Shown here one piece after another: positions 33,527 to 42,107 of a DNA stretch of 64,000 nt; the first letter of the stretch is position 1; each line of letters begins with the position of its first letter. The position numbers and the translations under genes were made by a program. This stretch comes from Actinomycetota bacterium. Its GTDB lineage: Bacteria; Actinomycetota; Acidimicrobiia; Acidimicrobiales; CADCSY01. Location: positions 32,771 through 96,770 of the forward strand of contig SIRW01000110.1 of NCBI GenBank assembly GCA_004366205.1. Reading direction: 5' to 3'. The notes beneath the pieces are model-generated. The model saw nothing but the letters and a program-made list of their open reading frames with translations, had not been told where the DNA came from and ran no database searches.

Positions 33527-36500
33527 CCGACATCCGCCCCGACCGCACCCGGCCGCCCGCACCCGACGGCTCTCCCGCCCGCCGGCGCCGCGAGCGGCCC
33601 CTCCGGGCGCCGGGCCGGAACGGCGGCGGCAGCGAACCGTCGACGAACGGGAGGGGGCGTCCCGGGAGCAGCGCCGCGCCGACCGGGCACGAGGCACCGC
33701 CCGACACGCCGCCCGCCGACCCGGTCACCCCGGTCGGCGGCGAAGCGGGCCTCGCCGTGGCCGCGGCCGAAGCGGCCAGACGCGCCACGACGCCGGTCGA
33801 GCCCCTGTTCGAGGGCGGCGGCGGGAGGTGGCGGCGCTTCGATCCGCGGCGGATCACCGGCTCGGCGCCGTTCTTCCCGCTCGCCGTGCTGTTCGGGCTC
33901 AACGCCGTGGACGAGCTCGACCGGGCCGCCTTCAACGTCCTCACGCCCGAGATCCGCGACGGCTTCGGGCTCAGCATCGCCGGTGTGGCCACGCTCACCG
34001 CCGTCCTCCTGCCGGTGTCGCTGCTGCTCGAGTTCCCCATCGCGTACTTCGCCGACCGCAAGAGGCGGGTGCGGATGGCCGCGGCCGGCGCCGCCATCTG
34101 GGCGTTCTTCTCGGCCTTCACCGGCCTGGCCTGGAACCTGTTCGCCCTCTACGTCGCCCGCATCGGATCGGCGTTCGGGAAGCTCTTCAACGCCACGCAC
34201 AACAGCCTGCTCGCCGACTACTACCCCCGCGAGCAGCGGGCTCGGGTGTTCTACGCCCACCGGTTCGCCAACTCGCTCGGGCAGTTCGCCGGCCCGCTCG
34301 CCGCCGGCTTCCTGGCGCTGTGGCTGGGCTGGCGCATGCCGTTCATCGTCCTCGCCGTCCCCTCGGCCGTGCTGGTCTTCCTGGCGCTGCGGCTGCGGGA
34401 GCCGAAGCGGGGGGTGCACGAGCGCGTCGAAGCCGGCGCCGACGCGGCGACGGCCGAGGTCGAGGACGAAGCCGCGAGCGTCGGCGAGACCTTCCGGACG
34501 CTGTTCGCCCTGCCGTCCGCCCGGCGCATCTACTTCTCCCTGCCGTTCCTGACCGCCTTCAGCCTCGGCGTCGGCACGTTCCTGAGCCTCTACTACGAGG
34601 ACGTGTTCAGCGTCGGGCCGGCCTGGCGCGGGGTGATCTTCGGCAGCACCGAGATCTTCCAGGTGGCGAGCCTGCTGGCCGGGGCCATCATCGTGCAGCG
34701 CACGATGAACCGCGACCCGGGCCTCACGATGAAGCTCATCGCCCTCGTCGCCGTCTTCGCCGCCGGCTGCCTCGTGATCATGGCCGTGGCGCCGTCGATC
34801 TGGGTGGCGATCGTCGGCCACATGAGCTACTCGTTCTTCGCCGGCGCCCTCACGCCCGGGATCTTCGCTTTGGCGTCGATGATCATCCCGCCTCGCATGC
34901 GGACGATGGGGTACGCCACCGCCAACCTGTGGTTCCTGCTCGGCCTGCCCGTCCTCCCGTTCATCGGGATGATCGGCGACACCTACGGCCTGCGGGTCGG
35001 CATCCTCATGTTCCTGCCGCTGTTCCTGCTCGGCTCGTTCCTGCTCGCGTCCTCGGGCAACTTCGTGGCCGGTGACATGCGCAAGGTGCAGACCGCCGCC
35101 CGGGCGCAGGCCGAGGCGGCGCGGGCCCGGCGCGAGGGCGACCCGAAGCTGCTGATCGTCCGGGATCTCGACGTGTCCTACGGGCAGACCCAGGTCCTGT
35201 TCGGCGTCGACTTCGAGGTCCACGACGGCGAGATCGTCGCCCTGCTCGGCACCAACGGCGCCGGCAAGTCCACGCTGCTGAAAGCCATCGCCGGGCTCGT
35301 GACCCCCGACGCCGGGGCGGTGATCTTCGACGGCAGCGACATCACCACCGCCGACCCCGTGCGCTGCGCCACCAAGGGCATCGCCACGGTGCCCGGCGGC
35401 CGGGGCGTGTTCCCGAACCTGACGGTCGCCGAGAACCTGCAGGTGGCCTGCTGGATGAACCGCAAGGACCCCGAGCACGTCCGCCGGGCGCTCGAGCAGG
35501 TGCTCGACCACTTCCCCATCCTCCGCACCCGCTGGCGCACCAACGCCGGCGACCTCTCCGGCGGCGAGCAGCAGATGCTGTCGCTGTCCCAGGCGTTCAT
35601 CGCCCGGCCCACGCTGCTGATGATCGATGAGCTGTCCCTCGGCCTGGCGCCCACGATCGTGGACAAGCTCGTCGGCATCGTGGAGCAGATCCACGCCAAC
35701 GGCACGACGATCATCATCGTCGAGCAGTCGGTCAACACCGCCCTGCGCCTCGCCGAGCGGGCCGTGTTCATGGAGAAGGGCGAGGTGCGCTTCAGCGGGC
35801 CCACCGCCGAGCTGCTCGACCGCCCCGACATCCTGCGCGCCGTGTTCCTGCAAGGAACCGAGGCCGGCCTGCGCGTGACCGCCGGGGCCGATCCCGGCCC
35901 GGCCCCGGAGGGCGGCCATCCGGCCGCCCGGGCCCACCGGCGCGCCGAGCTGCTGCGGGCGCCGCTCGTCCTCGAGGCGCGGGGCATCACCAAGCGCTAC
36001 GGAGGCATCACGGCGGTGAGCGACGTGTCGTTCGGGTTGCACCAGGGCCAGATCCTCGGGCTCATCGGGCCGAACGGCGCCGGCAAGACCACGATCTTCG
36101 ACCTGCTCAGCGGGTTCGCCTCGATCGACGGCGGCCGGGTCCTCCTGGGCGAGCAGGACGTGACCGGCTGGCCGGCGTACCGGCGTGCCGCCCTCGGCCT
36201 CGGGCGGTCGTTCCAGGACGCCCGGCTCTGGCCATCCCTCACGGTGCGCGAGTCGATCGCCGCCGCCTTCGAGCGGCGGGTCGACGTGCGCTCTCCTCTC
36301 GCCTCCATGCTCGCCCTGCCCAACGCCCTCGACGCCGAGCGCCGCGTCGACCGGCAGGTCGAGGAGCTCATCGAGCTGCTGGGGCTCGGCGCCTTCCGCG
36401 ACAAGTTCGTCGGCGAGCTGTCCACCGGCTCGCGCCGCATGGTGGAGATCGCCGCCCTCCTCGCCAACGAGCCTCACATCCTCCTCCTGGACGAGCCGTC

Positions 36501-36759
36501 GTCGGGCATCGCCCAGCGCGAGACCGAGGCGCTGGGCCCGGTGCTCCTGCGGCTGCGGGACCACATCGGCGGAAGCATCCTGCTCATCGAGCACGACATG
36601 CCGCTCCTGACGAGCGTCGCCGACCACGTCGTCGCCCTCGAGCTGGGACGGGTCGTCACGATCGGCACCCCCGAGGAGGTCACCTCCCACCCGCGGGTCA
36701 TCGAGTCCTACCTGGGCTCGACCACGCTCGAGGCCCTCGAAGGAGGTGGATCGAGCTGA
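33523..36759 (+). CDS. MFS transporter fused to LivF-like and LivG-like ATPases (cassette 2)
   Basis: This 1078-residue protein has an extra disordered N-terminus of about 100 residues rich in Arg, Pro and Gly, then an MFS domain (about 110-510, motif A FADRKRRVRM), a LivF-like ATPase (Walker A GTNGAGKST at 576, LSGGEQQ, IDELSLGLAP) and a LivG-like ATPase (Walker A GPNGAGKTT at 849, signature LSTGSRR, LLLDEPSSGIAQ). The ATPase halves closely match cassette 1, but the MFS half is clearly more divergent. The GTG overlaps the permease stop. The MFS function is unknown. Confidence 0.9.
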   Translation: MTDIRPDRTRPPAPDGSPARRRRERPLRAPGRNGGGSEPSTNGRGRPGSSAAPTGHEAPPDTPPADPVTPVGGEAGLAVAAAEAARRATTPVEPLFEGGGGRWRRFDPRRITGSAPFFPLAVLFGLNAVDELDRAAFNVLTPEIRDGFGLSIAGVATLTAVLLPVSLLLEFPIAYFADRKRRVRMAAAGAAIWAFFSAFTGLAWNLFALYVARIGSAFGKLFNATHNSLLADYYPREQRARVFYAHRFANSLGQFAGPLAAGFLALWLGWRMPFIVLAVPSAVLVFLALRLREPKRGVHERVEAGADAATAEVEDEAASVGETFRTLFALPSARRIYFSLPFLTAFSLGVGTFLSLYYEDVFSVGPAWRGVIFGSTEIFQVASLLAGAIIVQRTMNRDPGLTMKLIALVAVFAAGCLVIMAVAPSIWVAIVGHMSYSFFAGALTPGIFALASMIIPPRMRTMGYATANLWFLLGLPVLPFIGMIGDTYGLRVGILMFLPLFLLGSFLLASSGNFVAGDMRKVQTAARAQAEAARARREGDPKLLIVRDLDVSYGQTQVLFGVDFEVHDGEIVALLGTNGAGKSTLLKAIAGLVTPDAGAVIFDGSDITTADPVRCATKGIATVPGGRGVFPNLTVAENLQVACWMNRKDPEHVRRALEQVLDHFPILRTRWRTNAGDLSGGEQQMLSLSQAFIARPTLLMIDELSLGLAPTIVDKLVGIVEQIHANGTTIIIVEQSVNTALRLAERAVFMEKGEVRFSGPTAELLDRPDILRAVFLQGTEAGLRVTAGADPGPAPEGGHPAARAHRRAELLRAPLVLEARGITKRYGGITAVSDVSFGLHQGQILGLIGPNGAGKTTIFDLLSGFASIDGGRVLLGEQDVTGWPAYRRAALGLGRSFQDARLWPSLTVRESIAAAFERRVDVRSPLASMLALPNALDAERRVDRQVEELIELLGLGAFRDKFVGELSTGSRRMVEIAALLANEPHILLLDEPSSGIAQRETEALGPVLLRLRDHIGGSILLIEHDMPLLTSVADHVVALELGRVVTIGTPEEVTSHPRVIESYLGSTTLEALEGGGSS

Positions 36760-36764
36760 CCGCC

Positions 36765-37985
36765 GTGGCCCAGCGATCCCGTCGCACCCCGCCGGGCGGC
36801 GCCTCCCCGGCCCGCCGCCGGCGGTGGCCGGCTGTCGCCCTGGCCGGTGTGCTCGTCGGGGCTGCCGCCACGGCGCTGCTCGCCGGGCGCGACGGCGCGC
36901 CCGGCGCCTTCGAGCGCACGGGGTCGGTCGAGCTGACCGGCCGCGACGTCACGGTCGACCCGGCCGCCGCGCCCGTCGCCTACCGCATCGTGTACCGGGT
37001 CGAGGTCGCCACCGCGGACGGGCCGGCCGTGACGACCGAGGTGGTCGCGGTGGAGCGACCGTTCCGCAGCCACGTCACCGTCCTCGAGGGCGAGCCGCCG
37101 GGGAACGACGCCGTCCAGGAGCGCGTCAGCGACCTGCTCCTGCTCGCCGCCCGCAGCGGCGCCGGCGACTGGACCGCCCTGCGGCTCGCGCCGGCGATCG
37201 CGTCGGGCGACCTGCGCCTCGACCGCGCCGTGGGCGCCGCCGTCGACCGGGGGCTGCTCGACGCGCGCGAGGTCCGGCAGGTCGCCGGCCTCGCCTGCCG
37301 CGTCTTCCGGGCCGGCGGTCCGCTGGTCGCCGGCATCATCGAACCCGTCGTCGAGCCGGGCGACCACGCCGACGTGTGCCTCGACGAGCGGGGCCTGCTG
37401 CTCGAGGAGCTCTGGTACCTCGACGGCGCGGTGGCCCGCCACCGCGTCGCCGTCGAGGTCGAGGTCGGCGACGTGGACCTCGCCGCCCCACCCGAGCTCA
37501 CGTTCCTGGAGCCGGCGCGGCGCGGCGGCTTCGCCCAGGAGCTCGAACCCGGCGACCCCGGCCCCTACGACTCGGCGTGGACGCCCCGCAACCTCCCTCC
37601 CGGCTTCCGGCACCTCGGGCGCTGGGTGGTCCTGCTGCCGGCCGTGGACTCCCCCCTGCGCGACCCCATGGTCGAGGAAGCCTCGGGCGCCGTCGTCGTC
37701 GCCGACGTGTGGCGCCGGGGACCCGACGTGCTCATCGTCGACCAGGGCGGGCGCGCCGACGGGCAGCCGCTGCTGCCCCCCCACCCCCACGGTTACCGGG
37801 TGTCGCTCGGTGCGCTGGGCGAGGCCGAGCTCGTGGTGGACGGCCGGGCCTCGGAGGTCCGCTTCGTCGACGACCTCGGCCGCAGCGTCCGGCTCCTCGG
37901 CACCCTCGAGCCGTCCGTGCTCGTCGAGCTGGCGGGCGGCCTGCGGCTGGTCGCACCAGGTGCGGAAGGAGAGACCGATGGCTGA
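36765..37985 (+). CDS. Anchored envelope protein of unknown function, possibly LolA/LppX-like fold (cassette 2)
   Basis: The 406-residue protein has a basic N-terminus, one transmembrane helix (about 22-40) and an extracellular domain. It is homologous to the product of 49809-51146 near cassette 3. Shared marks are YRIVYR, VTTE with RPF, a cysteine segment (LACRVFRAGGP), a second cysteine (DVCLDE), LLEELW and DVWRRGPDV. Alternating strands with two conserved cysteines, in a protein next to a transporter, recall lipid-carrying LolA/LppX-type proteins, but this is only a fold guess. GTG 36765 follows the ATPase stop by five bases; AGGAGG lies rather far upstream. Confidence 0.65.
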   Translation: MAQRSRRTPPGGASPARRRRWPAVALAGVLVGAAATALLAGRDGAPGAFERTGSVELTGRDVTVDPAAAPVAYRIVYRVEVATADGPAVTTEVVAVERPFRSHVTVLEGEPPGNDAVQERVSDLLLLAARSGAGDWTALRLAPAIASGDLRLDRAVGAAVDRGLLDAREVRQVAGLACRVFRAGGPLVAGIIEPVVEPGDHADVCLDERGLLLEELWYLDGAVARHRVAVEVEVGDVDLAAPPELTFLEPARRGGFAQELEPGDPGPYDSAWTPRNLPPGFRHLGRWVVLLPAVDSPLRDPMVEEASGAVVVADVWRRGPDVLIVDQGGRADGQPLLPPHPHGYRVSLGALGEAELVVDGRASEVRFVDDLGRSVRLLGTLEPSVLVELAGGLRLVAPGAEGETDG

Positions 37986-38598
37986 CCACGACGCCGACCT
38001 CGGCGCCGGCCCCGACGTCGCCGCCGCCGGTCCGGCCGGCCTGCCGGCCCCGGCGCGGGCGGGCATCCACGTGCGGCGCTACTTCAAGTTCTACGCCCTC
38101 GGCACCGCCTTCGCGGTGGTGGCCGCCTTCGTGCCCCCGGTCGAGCGCGTCGTGCCCCCCGCCCTCCCCGCACGACCCGCGGCGACCCCCGGCGTGGCCA
38201 CATCGGCACCCCCACCCCCGTCCGGGCCGCCGGTGCTGACGGCCGAGCCCGCGCCCCCGGCGCTGGGTCGGGCCAGCGCCGGGGCGCCCCCGCCGGCGCC
38301 GGCGCCGGCGCCCGCCCCGAGCGACGACGGGTCCTTCGACCCGCCGCCGCCGGCGCCGGCGCCACCCGTCCCTCCCGAGGACGACGAGGCGCCGGGCGAG
38401 GAGTGCGAGGCGCCCGGGGGCAGCCAGGTGGTGAGCGCCGCCCGGGACCTCAACAACCTGGTCAAAGGCGGCGGAGGGCCCGCGCTCGACCCCGTGGAGG
38501 ACGGCATGGCCGGGGCGTTCGGGTGCGAGGCCGCGCCCGAGGCCGCCACGCTCACCGCTGCGGCCTACGCCCTCGCCGTCACCGGCATGCTGCGCTGA
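37978..38598 (+). CDS. Small Pro-rich membrane-anchored protein, function unknown (cassette 2)
   Basis: The 206-residue protein has HVRRYFKFYA at residues 31-40, then a transmembrane helix (about 37-53), a long Pro/Ala-rich segment (about 55-140) and a short C-terminal domain with two cysteines. The N-terminal motif sits at exactly the same residues as in the cassette 1 LPXTG protein, suggesting a common membrane anchor. There is no LPXTG. The ATG overlaps the previous stop by eight bases and GGAAGGAGAG precedes it. No known domain is visible. Confidence 0.65.
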   Translation: MADHDADLGAGPDVAAAGPAGLPAPARAGIHVRRYFKFYALGTAFAVVAAFVPPVERVVPPALPARPAATPGVATSAPPPPSGPPVLTAEPAPPALGRASAGAPPPAPAPAPAPSDDGSFDPPPPAPAPPVPPEDDEAPGEECEAPGGSQVVSAARDLNNLVKGGGGPALDPVEDGMAGAFGCEAAPEAATLTAAAYALAVTGMLR

Positions 38599-38638
38599 GA
38601 CCGGGAGGACCGGGGATGGCTACCGCCGGGCCCCGCGA

Positions 38639-38661
38639 GGTCGTACGCTCTGCGAACGACC
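38639..38661. promoter_or_regulatory. Near-perfect palindrome, probable MarR operator
   Basis: GGTCGTaCGC-TCT-GCGaACGACC has 10-base arms with one mismatch each and a three-base centre. It lies 21 bases before the marR ATG, where MarR proteins usually bind to repress their own gene. Confidence 0.6.
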
Positions 38662-38681
38662 GAGGGGGCGGGAGGAGGGAC

Positions 38682-39155
38682 ATGACGGACCACGACGGCG
38701 GCGCCACCGCACCGGCGCCGGACCTCGTCCGGGCGGGACGGATCCTCGCCCGCCTGGCGCGCATCATCGAGAACGTGACCCAGGACGCGGGGCTGAGCCT
38801 GCCGCAGTACCGGTTGATGGTCTGGGTCGAGCGCGAACCGCAGCGCGCCGGTGAGCTGGCGTCGCGCAGCGCCGTGAGCCGGCCCACGCTCACCTCGCTC
38901 GTCAACGGCCTGGAGCGCCAGGGCTTCATGGTTCGGGTGCCGGTCGAGGGCGACCGGCGCGGCATCCGTCTCGAGCTGACACCCGAGGGGCAGGCGGCGC
39001 TGGCCGCGGCCGACGCCCGGGTCGCCGAGCGCGTGGGCGAGCTGCTCGACGCCGCGGGCACGCCCGGGCTGGCCGAGGCCCTCCGGGCCGTCGGCGCCGT
39101 GCTCGACCGCGAGCTCGAGGAGCGCCTCGCCGCCCAGGCGGCCGAGAGCGCCTGA
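38682..39155 (+). CDS. MarR-family transcriptional regulator
   Basis: The 157-residue protein is a winged helix-turn-helix regulator: dimer helix LARIIENVTQDAGLSLPQYR, recognition region AVSRPTLTSLVNGLERQGFM and wing GDRRGIRLELTPEGQ. MarR proteins respond to small aromatic or phenolic ligands or to redox signals. ATG 38682 is chosen because GGAGGAGGGA precedes it. It converges on the acyl-CoA dehydrogenase operon and follows cassette 2; either could be its target in addition to itself. Confidence 0.9.
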   Translation: MTDHDGGATAPAPDLVRAGRILARLARIIENVTQDAGLSLPQYRLMVWVEREPQRAGELASRSAVSRPTLTSLVNGLERQGFMVRVPVEGDRRGIRLELTPEGQAALAAADARVAERVGELLDAAGTPGLAEALRAVGAVLDRELEERLAAQAAESA

Positions 39156-39167
39156 CCACGAGGGGCG

Positions 39168-40448
39168 TCACCCGTCGGAGCGCTGGGTGCCGACCTTGAG
39201 GTCGCGGAACGGGACGTCGCGGTCGACCTGGGGGTCCTTGGGCAGGCCGAGCACCCGCTCGCCGATGATGTTGCGCTGGATCTCGTTGGTGCCCCCGGCG
39301 ATGGCCGAGCCCGGCGCCGACAGCACCGCCATCGACCAGCGCTCGGCGCCCTGGTCCCCCGGCTCCCAGGCGACGCCGGCCGTGCCGGCGATGCGCATGC
39401 CCAGGTCGGACGCGAAGCGGGCCAGCTGGGCGCCGAACAGCTTGGCCACCGACCCCTCGGGGCCCGGCGCCCGGCCGGTGCGCACGGCCTCGCGTACCCG
39501 CATGCCGATGTAGCCCTGGATCTGCTGGCGCGTGTAGAGCTCGGCCAGGCCCTGGCGGATCACCGGGTCGCGGTCGAGGCCCCGCTCCCGCGCCGCTCTC
39601 ACGTAGGGAGTGACGCCGCCCGTGCCCCGGTTGCGGCCCGCGCCCCCGGCGCCGATGGCCACCCGCTCGTTCATGAGCATGGTGATCGAAGCCCGCCAAC
39701 CCTCGTTCAGCCCACCGACGAGGTGGTCGGCGGGGATGCGGACGTCGTCGAAGAAGACCTCGTTGAAGTTGCTGCCGCCGGTGATCTGCCGCAGCGGGCG
39801 GACCGTGACGCCCGGCGCCTTCATGTCCACGATGAACATCGAGATGCCCCGGTGCTTGGGCTGGTCGGGGTCGGTGCGGGCGATCACGATCCCGTAGTGG
39901 CAGTAGTGCGCCCCCGAGGTCCACACCTTCTGCCCGCTCAGCACGTACTCGTCGCCGTCGCGCACCGCCCGGGACTGGAGGCTGGCCACGTCGGAGCCGG
40001 CGCCGGGCTCGGAGAACAGCTGGCACCAGATCTCCTCGCCCCGCAGCATCGGCCGGATGTAGCGCTGCTTCTGCTCCTCGGTGCCGTGCTCGAGGATGGT
40101 GGGACCGCACATGCCGTGGCCGATCGTGTAGATCCCGGTGGGCACCTCGCGTCCCGCCACCTCCTCGTTGAACACCCGCTGGTGAGCCTGGGAGAGCCCC
40201 CGGCCGCCGTACTCGACGGGCCAGGTGATGCCCGCCAGGCCGGCGTCGAACAGCAGCGCCTGGAACCGCTGGGCCCGCGCCACGGCGTCCTCGCCCGCGG
40301 GCGCGAGGGGCGACGCCCCGACCGGCCCGCCGGCGCCGTCGTCCCGGCGGGGCGCCGGCTGGGGGGCGTGCTCGTCCAGGAACGCCCGGACGCGTCGGCG
40401 GAACGCCTCGAGGTCCCGATCGGCCTCGACGTGGTCGGTGACGGTCAT
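39168..40448 (-). CDS. Acyl-CoA dehydrogenase
   Basis: The 426-residue flavoenzyme oxidises an acyl-CoA to the 2,3-enoyl-CoA with FAD. It has WPVEYGGRGLS, the FAD/substrate segment CQLFSEPGAGSDVASLQSRA, DEYVLSGQKVWTSGAHY, and the C-terminal signature GGTNEIQRNIIGERVLGLPK. It resembles the FadE-like dehydrogenases of actinobacterial steroid and branched-acid breakdown. It is the last gene of an operon that begins with the ABC exporter genes at 46979; the thiolase stop lies 25 bases upstream. Confidence 0.92.
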   Translation of the reverse strand: MTVTDHVEADRDLEAFRRRVRAFLDEHAPQPAPRRDDGAGGPVGASPLAPAGEDAVARAQRFQALLFDAGLAGITWPVEYGGRGLSQAHQRVFNEEVAGREVPTGIYTIGHGMCGPTILEHGTEEQKQRYIRPMLRGEEIWCQLFSEPGAGSDVASLQSRAVRDGDEYVLSGQKVWTSGAHYCHYGIVIARTDPDQPKHRGISMFIVDMKAPGVTVRPLRQITGGSNFNEVFFDDVRIPADHLVGGLNEGWRASITMLMNERVAIGAGGAGRNRGTGGVTPYVRAARERGLDRDPVIRQGLAELYTRQQIQGYIGMRVREAVRTGRAPGPEGSVAKLFGAQLARFASDLGMRIAGTAGVAWEPGDQGAERWSMAVLSAPGSAIAGGTNEIQRNIIGERVLGLPKDPQVDRDVPFRDLKVGTQRSDG

Positions 40449-40473
40449 CTGCTCCCCCGCTCCCCCGGCCCTC

Positions 40474-41685
40474 TCAGGCGGCCGGCTTCTCCAGGATGTG
40501 AACGGCGCAGGCCGAGCCGAGCCCGATCACGTGGGTGAGGCCGACCTTGGCGCCCTCGATCTGCCGGTCGCCGGCCTCGCCCCGCAGGTGGGTGGTGACC
40601 TCGTAGAGGTTCGCTACGCCGGTCGCGCCGAGGGGGTGGCCCTTGGAGATGAGCCCCCCGCTGACGTTCACGGGGATGCGGCCGTCGCGCCACGGGCCGC
40701 CCGAGTCGATGAACTCGCCGGCGCCGCCCGGCTCGCACAGCCGCAGGTTGTCGTAGTGCAGCAGCTCGGCGGTGGCGAAGCAGTCGTGCAGCTCGACGAG
40801 GTCGAGGTCCTGCGGGTCGACCCCCGCCTGCTCGTAGGCCTGGTCGGCGGCCTGGCGGGTCAGGGTGTTCACATCGGGCTGCACCTGCGCCGACTCGGTC
40901 CACGGGTCGGAGGTGAGCACCGAGGCCGAGATCTTCACCGCCCGGCGCCGCTGGTCGGGGTCGAGCTGGCGGACCACCTCGTCAGAGGCCAGCACCACGG
41001 CGGCGGCACCGTCCCCGGTGGGGCAGCACATGAGCAGCGTGTTGGGGTACGCCACCACCTCGGCGCCCATGATCTGCTCGAGGCTGAACTCCTTCTGGTA
41101 CTGGGCGAGGGGGTTCAGGACCGAGTGCTTGTGGTTCTTCTCGGCGACGCGGGCGAACTGCTCGAACCCCACACCGTCGTGCTGGCGGGCGTACTCCATG
41201 CCGGCCTGCGCGAACACCCCGGGCATGATCCCGGTGCCGAGCACGCCTTCGGGGGACATGACGGCGCCGTACCGGCCCGACGGCTCGAACACCTTCCTGT
41301 CGCCCTTGGCCCGCCCGGCGCCCCCCAGGAGGCCGGACTTGCCCATCTGCTCGACGCCCACGGCGATGGCCATGCGGGCCTCCCCCGCCTTGATGGCGGT
41401 GTGGGCGATGCGCACGGCGCTGGCGCCGGTGGCACAGGCGTTGGCCGTGTTGTAGCAGGGGATCCCGGTCTGGCCGATCTGCTTCTGGATGCGCTGGCCC
41501 ACCATGCCGTTGGCCTCGTAGAGGTTGCCGACGGCCATCAGGTCCATGTCGAAGATCGTCTTCCCCGAGTCGGCGAGCGCCGCCAGGGCGGCCTCCGAGC
41601 CCAGGTCGACGACGTCTTTGTCCGGGTAGCGCCCGAACTTCGTCATCGAGGCGCCGATGATCCACACGGTGTCGGACACGGTCAT
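40474..41685 (-). CDS. SCP2-type thiolase / thiolase-like acyltransferase
   Basis: The 403-residue thiolase-fold protein has the nucleophile in TANACATGASAVR, the LHDCFA motif and the C-terminal GGLISKGHPLGATG with its conserved His. It should cleave or form a 3-ketoacyl-CoA, or act as an aldolase like the Ltp2-type proteins that need a DUF35 partner. Such a DUF35 partner is encoded immediately upstream, with ATGA overlap. The keeping of both Cys and His favours a true thiolase reaction. Confidence 0.9.
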   Translation of the reverse strand: MTVSDTVWIIGASMTKFGRYPDKDVVDLGSEAALAALADSGKTIFDMDLMAVGNLYEANGMVGQRIQKQIGQTGIPCYNTANACATGASAVRIAHTAIKAGEARMAIAVGVEQMGKSGLLGGAGRAKGDRKVFEPSGRYGAVMSPEGVLGTGIMPGVFAQAGMEYARQHDGVGFEQFARVAEKNHKHSVLNPLAQYQKEFSLEQIMGAEVVAYPNTLLMCCPTGDGAAAVVLASDEVVRQLDPDQRRRAVKISASVLTSDPWTESAQVQPDVNTLTRQAADQAYEQAGVDPQDLDLVELHDCFATAELLHYDNLRLCEPGGAGEFIDSGGPWRDGRIPVNVSGGLISKGHPLGATGVANLYEVTTHLRGEAGDRQIEGAKVGLTHVIGLGSACAVHILEKPAA

Positions 41686-42107
41686 GCTCCGTTCTCGGGG
41701 TGGGACGCATCTGCGGGGGCGTAGCCGAAGGCGATCGCCTCGGTGCCCTCGTCGTCGGTGCCGGCCACGTAGGTGACCATCTGCACCGGCATGCCGAGCG
41801 CGATCTGCTCGGGATCGGGCTCGACGTCGACCAGGTTGGACTTCACCACGCCGCCGCCGTCGAGGTCGACGACCGCCGACACGTAGGGGGTCTTCACGCC
41901 GGGCGCGGCGCGGTGCACGATCGTGAACGCCCGGACGGTGCCGCTCCCCGCGAGCGCCCGCCGCTCGAACGACTGGGCCCCGCACCGGGCGCAGGCGTTG
42001 CGGCGGTCGAAGTACAGCGCCCCGCACTCGGCACAGGCGTTGGCCTCGAGGTGGGGTTGGTCGCCGTCGAGCACGAGGTAGTCGACGATCGGGACCTGCT
42101 TGCTCAC
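41682..42107 (-). CDS. DUF35/OB-fold zinc-ribbon protein (ChsH2-like)
   Basis: The 141-residue protein has an N-terminal zinc ribbon with CAECG and CARCG pairs, then an OB-fold with GSGTVRAFTIVHRAAPG and PYVSAVVDLDGGG. Members of this family form complexes with thiolase-like enzymes, helping to shape the acyl-CoA tunnel or acting as hydratase partners in steroid side-chain breakdown. It overlaps the thiolase gene downstream and the tesB gene upstream, each by four bases, so a complex with the thiolase is likely. Confidence 0.9.
   Translation of the reverse strand: MSKQVPIVDYLVLDGDQPHLEANACAECGALYFDRRNACARCGAQSFERRALAGSGTVRAFTIVHRAAPGVKTPYVSAVVDLDGGGVVKSNLVDVEPDPEQIALGMPVQMVTYVAGTDDEGTEAIAFGYAPADASHPENGA

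Larger units (their letters stand above)
29414..38598 (+). other. Transport cassette 2 (anchored SBP, LivHM, MFS-LivF-LivG, two anchored accessory proteins)
   Basis: Five plus-strand genes with overlaps or very short gaps form a second paralogous cassette directly after cassette 1. The binding protein, permease and ATPase parts are closest to cassette 1. The accessory genes differ: one belongs to a family shared with cassette 3. Confidence 0.85.

Noticed and set aside
29312..33697. Very long open frame on the minus strand opposite the cassette 2 receptor and permease
   Set aside because: It is antisense to clear receptor and permease genes, its translation is a His/Gly/Asp-rich low-complexity string, and high GC removes stop codons in this frame. 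Similar antisense frames at 3683-6634, 8077-10854, 24479-27571 and 33202-36690 are rejected for the same reason.
38230..38380. Run of GCCGGCGCC-like repeats as a minisatellite
   Set aside because: The repetition is explained by the Pro/Ala-rich segment of the protein encoded at 37978-38598; unit length and sequence are not constant.
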